Notes under the pieces: generated by a model
What the model was told of the DNA's origin: nothing
Database searches by the model: none
The model's input: the letters and a program-made list of their open reading frames with translations, nothing else
Shown here: positions 47,401 through 59,400 of the stretch, in pieces
Numbering within the stretch: position 1 is the first letter of the stretch
Layout of the letters: each line of letters opens with the position of its first letter
Source: Nectonema munidae
Taxonomy: Eukaryota > Nematomorpha > Nectonematoida > Nectonematidae
Assembly: GCA_030549495.1 (NCBI GenBank)
Contig: JAUIRK010000893.1
Span: 682,001 to 746,000, forward strand
DNA: 64,000 bases
Direction of reading: 5' to 3'
Program-made: the position numbers and the translations under genes

Positions 47401-50400
47401 TGGATTTTATTGTTAGGCATAATTAAGGAACTGAATTAATTATTTCTCAATCTTCCCTGAATATGTTAAACATTCGCCTTGCAAGTTTATCAGAATGCTT
47501 CAGAATATTGTATTTCAACTCAACACTAAAACTTTGGATAAGTGTGAGTTTCGCGAAATTAACTTTTCATTTTATTACACAATTTTTTCATTGTCTTCAA
47601 TAACTTCAATTCAATTCAATACAACTTTGAAAATCGTTCGAAAATTTGTAGAAAGAATGATATGTTTAAGAGCAAATCTTATGAACGACTAGAAAGCGTG
47701 AATTAGTCCCTACAAAACTAAGAAACAACAACAATTTTCCGCCATTCTTGAAATAACTTCTTTGAATATAAAAATGAGACAATTAAATCTTATAACAGAA
47801 TTCCAGGCTAGACAAAACACCCGGAGAAGCAAGAACATCCATTTTCTTTGTGGATGAAGTAGCATCGAACTTGCCATTCTATTTCAATTCCCGAGCGTGA
47901 CATAGCTAGTTGTCCAGTAAAGCAAGATTTCTATTTTAGGATGCAACACCGCGAATATAAAAAAGATTAATTATAAAATTTTATACAATCTAAAAATTGG
48001 TTCTTGGAAAAAGTCTTTTCATTTACAACGTTCAGGCTAAAAGATTAACTATAATGGCGTTTGAAAATATCGAATACAATTTAATCGATCTATCTTCTTA
48101 TTGGTCACTAAAATTAAATAAAGGTTTATAATTGGATATTATTTCAGGGTGATGAAGAAGATGATGACGATATAGCAAAGGTGCACAAAAAATTAAAACA
48201 GTCAAGATTTCCTAAAGCTATTGATCTACTAAAAAAGTATTCTACGATAAAATTGTATTGTAGTTTTATATCTACGATCCATTTTGAAGTTTTGCTATAC
48301 AAAATGTCTTTATAATCGCGGCGTAATTAGACAGGGTGTAATCACACATCATCTATTTTTGAGTATATCAATGTGGTGGTCCGAAAACTCGGTCTCAGAA
48401 AACTGGGTTTCAGAAAACTCCAGATTTTTGGGTCTCAAACCAGTTATTATGGCTTACTTCGTTATAACAGTATCTATAATAAATATAATAGTATATTATA
48501 GCTATTCAAATTCAATTCAAATATAATCGCTTTACAGCCATTCAAAAAAAAATTTCCACGAGCTCAACTGGGAGACCCAGTTTTCTATAATAATAAAAAA
48601 AATCTGAGATTGAATTTTCCTATTTTTTCTACGAAAATCATTGAGGATTTTTTATAAAATTAATCTAAATATTATGTCTCCGTAATAAAATATCTGTCTA
48701 TTTATTATGTCTCCATAATAAAATATCTGAAAGCGAAGACCAACAACAACAACAATAAAAGCTTTTAAAAACGTTAAAGACTTTCGATATTTTATCCCTT
48801 CATAGTGGACACTTTTTAGATTCCCTTCAATCTTATTGCTCGATTTCGAGAAACCCTACTTTAGACTATATAGTATGCATTCATGAATACTATAATTTTA
48901 AGCTGGCTTAATTCACATTATTATAAATGGTCTTAACTAAAAATATTGAGCACTAACTCATATTAAGGCTTTCTAATGTATTCTCTGAATGACGTGCACT
49001 TGATAAGAGAGCCCTAACGTTTATTCATAAACAAAATTAATTTTGCTGTAAAGTTTTTTCTTTTGATAGCATTTGTATTCAAAATTAGACGACAGCAAGC
49101 GAGGCAACATTTGTGTCTTTGTTAGCGGCGAGAACGTTAGCGATAAGCAAGAAGCATTTACTTCACCCAGAACAAGAAGACTCCGAGATCAATCGATACC
49201 TCATTGCGTACACTTCTGACTACGTATGCTACCTTTTCACTTTCTATATTTTCGCAACCTCCATCTCCACCCCTCTCGCAGGGCTTTGGCTTTTAGAGCA
49301 GTCACGCTCTTTCTCATGTTTATTTCTTTTTCGTTCTTATTCCTTCCTTTATGATGGATTGTAGGCAGTTCGAGAAAAGTTGTCTTTGACACTCAATATC
49401 TTAGCTTCACAAGTCTCCCTGTACATATACTCTATCCACCACTATAAATACAGCTTTATTTGTATGAATTATAACAAAAATGTTCACCTTATGCTTTTAG
49501 GCACATTCATCCGTCGAAAAGGCGGGCCTGATTGGCCTCGTTAAAATGCGCTACCTTCCCTGCGACGAAGAATACTCTCTCAGAGGCAAAACTCTGCAAG
49601 ACGCCATTGACCTTGACAAGAAAAATGGCCTGATTCCTTTTTATGTAAGAAACCTTTCTAAACAATCATTCAACGTATTCATCATCACCACAAGGCATTC
49701 TTTTACTTTTCCTATCTTCCAAAAACTTTTTCGACTTTGAATGAACTCCACAATACCAGTTATTCTGTCGACGTTAAAATAACAATTAAAAATTCACTAT
49801 TTCAAATTTCGATTTTGCCATTTTCATTCATTTTGCCTAAGACAATGATGGAATTAGATGTTATGATCACACAACTTACTTCGCTCTTTATACTTTTCAT
49901 AAACAAGATACCAATATATTTTGATGATTCTTTTCAATAGATTTGTCGGCAGATGTCCTAGTGGTAGGAGCGTAGCGTCTCGATCCAGATGGTGTGGGTT
50001 CGATTCCCAATTGTGACTATCCTTACCATCTCGCCAACTATGGAAAATTATTCTTCCCTATGGATGCGATACCGACAAATAAAAAAATGATTATTTTCTC
50101 TTTAATGATGAAAACTCGAGGTTTGTAAAGAATATAGGATTGTGTCGGCATTCTCCATTTCGCCTATTCATTGATTCTTTCAGCTATAAATGTTTGTAGG
50201 AAGAAACTTTTCACGCATACAAAAAATTATTAAACACTGTTTCATAATTCAAATTTGTCTTATTTTCTAAATGTTAGACTAAATTGCTTTGACTACTATG
50301 CAAGGCCCACTCTCTATGCCTACAAAAATAGAAAGGCTTGGATTCATATTTGTCATATCCATGATTTTCCTTTTTTAAATCCCCAACTTGTTTTGCAATT

Positions 50401-53400
50401 GTAAACGTCCAAATGCACAAATCACAAGATGTTGTATATAACATCCATCTATAACATTTTAATCGATATCCTTCCTTCCTATGCAGAGTAATTAAACAGC
50501 GCATGCCTTATTTATGATAAAAAGCCACCTTAAAAAGTATAATGACTCTTTGTGAATTTTAATTATTTCTCCGGTGATTCACAAAAGCTTTGCATTTTAA
50601 TCTCTGGAACAAATAAATAGGTTGGTTGCTTTGCTTTGCTTTAAATTCATTTTGCATAACCAACTTTTATTCTCCCTCGTCATTTCTAGTAGACTGGCTA
50701 GTCTAGTCAAGCTTCTCCTACTATTTTAGCTCTCTCGTTTTCAAAAAGAATGTGTGCAATATGGATACTCGCTACACAATATACAATTTTGTGGCATCTG
50801 GGAATGAATCTAGAACCTAGCAGCTTTATAGTCTAATTTCTGCATTTTACTTGCATGGCAACACGTTTTTACCGTGAGAAGACATTTGTGTCGAAATAAT
50901 GATTATATTCTTCTCTCAAGCACTCGGCAAGGCTGTGCCTGTAGTTGAGGCGTATTCCAATTTTCATACTTTCGACTTTTGTCATATGCCAGATGATAGT
51001 GACTATCTTTCGTATTTTTTTTCGCGGGTAATTCGATTTATGGAGTTTGCATCATGTTTTAGCAAAAGGCGAAACTAAATAAGGTGGGAAAATATTTAGA
51101 AAAAAAGTATGATCAGGAAAAAACAGTTTGAATGAACTCAATTGAATTAAAATTTCAAGATAGTTAACATTAAATTGAAAAGCTCTTTCATGGTTAAAAT
51201 AATTCACTTGGAATAAAACACTTTAGAAAACATTGAAAAAGTGGTATCAGAGATTGATAATATTAGTTAGTGACTTTTGGAGCAGTACAGTTTACTGCTT
51301 AAAATTATCCAATATGAAAAGTAGTATAATATTATTTTGTTATGCCACATAACTCATGTTTCTCGTATATATAATCTGAAGAAAAGCAGGATACGTGAAA
51401 TAATTGGTTCTCAATATAACTGGTTAGATTTTTTCCTAATTTGATTGGTTAAACAAAAAATATATCAAATTTTTTTATCCAATCAGATCAAAGAGTTTGC
51501 ATTGTCCTTGCGAGACAAAAAAGGGCATGAATTTTAAAATATAAAATATAGATATTGTTAATTCAAAAATTTTAAATATAAGGTCATTCTCTCATAAAAA
51601 TTTGGTTCTACTTTTCTTCTCTTTTTTGACAACTGAGATATTTACTAGTCAACGTCTAAGTTTTGACTTCACTACTGCCAAAAGAGTGCTTCCTATAGTT
51701 TATGAATAGTTTCTAATCACTCTTTTCCGATTTTTTTTGTTCTTAATTCCTAAATTCCATACTTTCTTCTTTCATATACAAAAAAGTATTCTCTTTTATT
51801 CTTGTATAAAGGTAAAGTACCGTGGGGTGTTTTCATCGAGAAAGCACAATTGTGCCGCTTGTATCGAACTATGAGGAAAGTAGGCTTGATGCGGGATCGA
51901 ACCTAAGACCTTGAGTTATTGAAACCCAGTATCTAACCAACCGTACTCACGCTCCCAGGAGTATAATAGGAGATTTGTCTAATTCGAAAATGAAGTAATT
52001 TAGTTAGTTTTGACAATCAGAATAACTTTTTCAAAAACGGAAGAGAATATATTTGGGTAAATTTGTCAGAAAGCTCCTTGTAATTTTAACTGATATTGAG
52101 TGTACTTCTTGATAACTTATCCACCAATCAAAAGCGTCTTCATGCTACTGCATTTTTTAAAAAAACACATGAAAAGTTTAATTTAATCAGATTTCCAGAA
52201 TTTATCGTCTCCTTTCTTTTTCAGTTTTTTCGACTTTTTTTACCGTAGTATGTTTTTATAAGTATATAATGAATGTGCAAAAAAATTAAAAAATTATGTA
52301 ATTATTTATTTTTACCTCTAAAATATTCTGAAAAATAGGAAAATCATTTAACAGCATCAAAAATGTAGGTAAAAGGATAGTCTTTGAGATAGACATGGTT
52401 TTAAATGTTTTTTAAAAAAATTCTCGCATAAAGTTTTCTTTCAAAGTTAAAAATTTGTAAATTTTGACACAAAAATTCTGAAGAATTGTTAAAAGTAAAA
52501 AAATATATAATTTTATTCTAAAATAAAAAAACATAATTTTTGAACAAAAAGACAATTTGAACTAAAAAAACAATTTTGAATTAAAAAAGACAATTTTAAA
52601 TTTAAAAAAGACAATTTTGAATTTGAAGGAGACAATTTTGAACTAAAAATGTTTTATTTATATATATTACTTTTTTGCGATTTTCATCTCTCCTTTCGAA
52701 AGCGTCCTTAAACTTTAATCCGATATTCTTCTTTGTGCATTTTATTTTTTGATAGATCTGCGCGACCTTGGGCACAACAGGAGCATGCACATTCGACAAT
52801 ATTTGTGAGCTTGGAGAAGTTTGTAAGAGCTTTAGTTATTTCGCAAATCTCTTCTCTCAAACATTTTCAGCCCTCAGACTCTTCCAAATCTTGAATTTTG
52901 TATTCTTTGCAATAGCACAAGCATAGTTCACACCTTTGTACAAAGCTAACTTACATTATTTTTCTTAAAGAATATACCAAATCGATATGTAAATATTTAC
53001 ATTTACATAATATATAACAAGAAGAAATAAAATTTCTAGCATTTTTGTTGATGTGCAAGCATATTTGTGCATACCATGGGTGGGAAAACTTTTTGTTTTT
53101 AAAAATGTGCATTTTTGACATTTTGGGAACTAGTGTTATACTAGTGTCGCAAGAAATTAAAATCGTTTGCTTTAAATATATACAAAATTCGATTAAAAAA
53201 GCTTATAGAAAATATAAGATATATAGACTATATATCTATAGTTTATAGATATATAAACTTATAGAAAATTCTTTTGATAAACATCTGTAAGAAATTGATA
53301 TATATTGAAAAAATACACTTTAAAGACTAAATATAATTCAAAAGTAAAAAGCAAAACACGGGAAAGAAAAAGAAGCAATTTTGATGGAAATACTTTCAAC

Positions 53401-56400
53401 CAATCACAATGATCGCGTAGTACGAATGTTTTAAATTTCCAGTCTATCAAATTTTTGATAAGATGAAAAATAATAATAAAATATTTAAATAACACAGTTT
53501 GTATAGAACTGTGCGTAAAGAAGCTTTGATTGTGGCTCGAACCCAGACATTGTGGTATCGAAACCAAACACCTAGACGACCTCACGCGCCCATATTAGCC
53601 AGTTTGATATAACTTTTTTTTGTATTTTAAAACAACATCACTATAATATGTTTTTGCTATTTAAATAACTTTAGAATCACATAATTAACAAAGATTCAAT
53701 TAGTGACTATATTGCCAAAGTCAATAGTAGCATTGTTTACTGAGTTGGTTAGAAGCAAATAGTATTTTGGATACAATTATTATTAACTAATATTTTAAGT
53801 TAATAATGCTAGTTAGTTATTAACTAGACTCTTAACTACATTACTTTTTAATTCGCAATTCTTACTAACACAACAGATAGTTGGCATTTTTAAAATTAGC
53901 AAGATCTATTTTTGACGACCAAAAGTTTGAGATAAACATTGAATATTTTATGTATTACAAGTAACAAAAATGCAAAGCCATTCGAAAAATCCTTTTTTTA
54001 ACTAAAAAAACTTTTTGAAAAACGGCAGCACTTCTATGGTGACCCATAACTTTTTAATGTAAAGCGGCGATCATCTAATGCTCAGAAATTGAGAATTCAA
54101 TCAATTTTGCGCTGAGAATTATATAACTAGCTGTCATAACAAACAAAATTTGTTTCCTATTTTAAAGGTTTGCATATCCACTAATTGCAAACTAATCTAG
54201 TAAAAAAAAAATTTTTTTTATTTATTCGAATTATGACATTTCACCTCTGAATTTACATTTATAATTTCCACGTCTTTTTCAATGACTCAGCGCCACTTCA
54301 TTTACATAATATATCACATGCTATCTTATTATTTCATATAAATCGTATGAGTTGTACTGCTACATATGGCATTCATAGCGAGCAGAAGAACACGAATAAG
54401 AAGCTAAACTTGTGATCATCACACCCTTTGCCTCAGTGTGGAAGTTTCGCAAATACTTTATTTTGAAAAAATTAAGGCACGCGAGAAGGTTTGTGGATGC
54501 ACGTGGACGCTGCATATGCCGGTTCGGCTTTCATCTGTCCCGAATTTCGATCCTACATGAATGGGGTGGAGTTTGCGCAGTCATTTGCCTTCAATCCCTC
54601 CAAATGGCTGATGACACACTTTGATTGCACAGCGATGTGGTAAGATTACATTTCCTTTCTTCGTATCAACTTCAGTTAACTGTAACTCGCTTCAGCATTT
54701 AGCCTTGATATAAGCCAGCATGTTCCAGCACATATGATGCAAAACTTTCTATAATAATTTTGAGGAACTTTTTATTATACACCTTTTTTATAAGCAACTC
54801 CATTCTATGGATCAGGCCTCTAGGGCCTTTTCAGGCTTCAAGTTACTTAGGTAGTCCTTTGAAGAAGGTTAATAAAAAAAAAATTTTAAGTTTCCAGAAG
54901 TAAAATAAATTATTTGTCTAATTAACGTAATTTGTTTTTACCTCCAAATTGTCCTTTTAAATTCTTAATTGTGTTTTTTAACTTTTAAATTTTCTTTTTT
55001 AAGCTCTAAATGTCCTTTTTTATGTTTAAGAGGGTCTCTTTAAGTTCTAAATGAACCTTTTTAAGTTCTAAATTAGCACAGTTTAAAACTTAAATAGGCA
55101 AATAACTAATTAATCAGCCAAACTGGAATTAAAATTTTTATGATAGTGTTGTTTACTATACACTTGCAAAACGACTTCCAACAAATAATTTCTTTTTCTA
55201 AACTTATATATTTTTAAAAATTTATTATTATTTTTTAAAATATTTTTTAGCTATACCTAAAAACTCTCATTACTCTTCCATATCAAATATAATATAAAGG
55301 AATTGTTCAAAATGGTGAAATTTTTAGCCAATCAAATTCTAGATTTTTACGCATTTCTTTTCAATAATAGTCCCCGTTTATTCCAAAAATGCTCAAAATA
55401 GTTGGTTCAATTCTATTGAAACTTGATTCGTTAATAATAAATATAAGTATTCTAATTTTTTCATCCAATTAAATCAAAGAGTTCACGTATGCAGGCTTCC
55501 CATCACAAAAAAAGACGACAAATTTTAAATATATAATATAGATATCAATTTTTGGGCAATGGATAGCGTTTGTGAATATTTAGTCAGTATATACAAAATC
55601 ATTTTAGGGTTAAAGATAGTGGCCTATTGCACAGAACGTTCAATGTAGAACCATTGTATCTGAAACATGAAAACTCAGGTATCTCTTTTTTCTTTTTTGA
55701 AATATTCTTACAAGTTTCATTTGGATAAATAAACACACCAAGTATTTTACATAGTAATCATAATATGCATTGTTCTATATTGATTTGTCCCTCAATCGAG
55801 ATAATATATTTATTACCTGTTTTTTGGTATATTTAAATATATTACCTCCGATTTGTGATCACCAGAGCAATGTATTTGTATTTCATTGTTTAAAATAAAT
55901 TAAAAAAAAATTAAAAAACGTAAATTTTTGTTCTTTTTACTTAAATTTATTTTCAAGATCTTCTAAAAACAATTGCTTTTGCTTTAGAGTGGTTTTCATT
56001 CTTTAAAAAATATGATTAATTCAGCTTGAATTTTCTTTTGAAAATTTTTAAATTTTTTTATTAATAATAATAATTTAATTTTAAGTTGAATTTTTGGTTT
56101 TTGTTAAAGCTTGTCATCTGCTTAAAATAAATTTCCGATTATTATTTGTTACCGATTAAAATACTCGGAACTTATAAAGTAAGAAACTTTAACCAACTAT
56201 AGCTGACAAATTAAGTAGAAAAATGGGATTTTTTTATAAGAAATAAAAATTGTATAAAAATTTATTTATTACTTTTTATAAAATTACAATTTTTTAAAAG
56301 TTTTTTTTAATAAATCTTCAATTTTACATACAATTTTTATATAATTTCAAATTTATGAAAATAATTTTTTTACCAATTAATTTAACTATGATTGAAAAAA

Positions 56401-59400
56401 ATTATTTATTTATGGATTTATTTTTAATTATTATCAATTTGTTTCTTATATACTCAAATAATCGAAAATTTAGGTTTAAGGAACGAAATACGGAATCATA
56501 ATACGCAGTTTTAGTTTATAAAAGTCACTAATGCATTTTGGAAAATGAAAAATATCTAATTACGTCTTATGCTTTAAAATAAAAGATGTCAAAGCAAAAA
56601 TTCTTAAATTTAAAAACTCTTTATTTTATTATGTTTTTTAACTAAATTGGCAAATTAGCTGAGTTATGCTGAAATTTGCAAACAAAAGTCGGAAAAAGTT
56701 TTGGATGTCTGGAAAACAAAGAATTATTGCTTTAAGAAGCTTGCCATATATCGGAAAAGATTTTACAGGGATCCATCTACAACCCATTTGGCTTTTTTCC
56801 TCGTGTCATTGTGTCTTAACGGCTGAGCATAGAGTTGAGAATTAGACTAAAAGAATAAGTTCACCATTAGACATTCATTACCAGGTTAAAATAAAGACAT
56901 TCATTATCATCATCATCATCATTCACTTCATAATCATTTCTTAACCTCTTCATCATCACCATTATTCTCTTTATCTTCATCACATAGACATTATATTTCA
57001 AAAAACAAAACATGGCCTCACTTTTAAATATACAAATATTATATACTTTTGTCTTTTGAATATTTGCGAACTTTCAAGCAAAGAACTTAAAAGATATACT
57101 TTAAAACATAATTTTTCAGTTTCGTAAATAATGTTTACACTTTTTTTCTGTTTAGATATTTTTTTAACTTTTCCATGTTTTTAATTAAAATAGTTACGCA
57201 TTTATTTTACATTTATGCTTGATTTTTATATACATATAAAATTTAAAAAATTATTTCAGGTGCTGCTATAGACTACATGGTAAGTTTTTCTTTAAACTTT
57301 TTATTAAATAGTTATTTGTACTCAAATGAATAAATAAATCAATTTGTATCTTGACAAAACATTCGTAATTATCTGAAACAAAGATATCCATGATTCCATT
57401 GAAAAATATCGTAAAAATAACTAAGAATGAATTAATTAAAAAAATTGGGTTTGCCTGTATTGTGTTCAAGATAATTTGACCTTGAACTGGTTGTCAAATT
57501 TCATTGTACAATAGTTTGAAGATAAAATATATGTATGAAAAAATGTTTTTACTTTTTGCACTATATATATCTTTGGAGATCCTTTGACTTTTAGAAATAA
57601 TAAAATAATGATGGTTGTTAAGAGGAGTTAAGTTGTATCACAGAGCCCATACTTTGACAGAGAATTCAACTTGTTCAAAGGAAGCTTTAATGTCAAATCT
57701 ATTTTTCATTACTTGCTCTTGAATTATACAAGATCTTGTTATCATATTTCTTTATATCAATTTTAGAACTGAAAATATCTGTATTAAAATTAATGGCATA
57801 TATAATGCTGGGAGATTCTTCTATTTTATGATATCAAGCTCACGTTCAAATTCCCTATATTTCTAAATTACAAATTGAAATGAAAAAAGTTTTTATACTA
57901 TTTAAAATCCCGTTTACCCGAGTGAGAGAACTTTAAGAAGATGATGACAAAATTAAGCTTATTTTATCCATCAATATAATAATAGCTATTTAATTTCTTC
58001 TCATTTTTTAGGGTAAAAATATTCAAAACTATAATATCATACGAAATTAATTTTTCAGTTAAACGCCCCAATCCGATATTGTATTTCTTTCCTAGACAAG
58101 GAAATTCAGTTCCAGAATTTTATTTAAATAACCATATTATCTTTACACAAAGTAATTTCGTTGAAAAAAAAATTTTTTTCTAAAAAAATAAAGCCGTATG
58201 TGTTGTTGAAATTTGTTTAGTAGCTATATATATATATATTACATTTTATGAATAAATTTTGCGATTTCTTATTCATTTACTTACAAACTGATTGGATATT
58301 TTTTAAAAAAAAATCAGAACTATAAAAAATCTTTGTTGTAGAAGAATATTTCAATTTTACTCAGCTGATCATTTTTTTAGATACTTATACATAAAATTGC
58401 CACTACAGTATAACTTATTAATTGGTAGTTTTTACAGAGTATAATTTTTTTAGAATATTTCCCGTACAAAAAAGCTTTACGAATAACTAAATTATTTAAT
58501 AATCATAAGTATAAAGGAAAATTTAGCTTCTGTATATGCGTTTTTGTTTAGAGCACATTGAACGAGATTAATGCGTATATATATCATTCTCACCTCATGA
58601 CACGCGCATTTATTAGTATATCAGTGGTCTGGCAAGACAAAAGGGGAGATCCAAACACTATATATACGCATGTGTATAAATTTTTCAGTTTTATAATCAT
58701 ATTCTTTTATTTAGGAACAAGATACATTCCGTTGTGCCGGTTTTTTACCCTGGTTTTCTTCCTCTGAAGAATTCAAAGGTTTTTACGGTTAGGTAGTGCT
58801 CTAGCGACGCGATTCTACGTGGTTAGTAATCAAGCTATCACTAGACAATAAGTTTGTTTCCCAAATTGGGAGCGTTCGCGTTAGGATTGTATCGTTCTCT
58901 CAGTTGTATTTATATATTGTCACATAAATTCTTGTAAAATACTATATATAATAGAGCTATTCTTTTGTAACAAGGGCCGATTGGTGTTTAGTGGGATGGA
59001 AAGTCCAGTTAGACTTGGACTCAGCAACAAAACAAAAGAAAGTCACAAAACAACTTAATTAATTAATAATTAATTTTTCAGCATTGGCAAATAGGCCTGA
59101 GCAAAAGATTTCGATCATTGAAGTTGTGGTGCGTCATCCGAAACTTTGGCGTAAAAGGTCTACAAAGCCATATAAGAAAGGTAAGAGTATATTTCTTTTT
59201 TCTAAAAAAGATACTTTTTAGCTTACCCTACAACCTAAATAACATGTGAGTTGTATATTCGCTAGCATGATGTCATTTGGTGCGTCGTGAGCATTTGTAG
59301 TTTCACTTTTGAGATAACTCTTAAGAATTTGAAATATTTTAAGCCCAAAATTGCATGAATAATAAATTTTCCAGTTTTATAAATCCAATTTTAATTTCAA

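Noticed and set aside
49940-50015. Possible functional tRNA gene, since A- and B-box-like sequences are present
   Set aside because: No complete acceptor stem or cloverleaf could be drawn, and similar copies recur with a shared non-tRNA tail. It is a SINE.
58720-58990. Possible solo long terminal repeat in decarboxylase intron 9
   Set aside because: A TATA-like stretch and a 'tgg' near a possible primer-binding site are suggestive, but no paired repeat, clear ends or internal genes were seen. Too weak to call.
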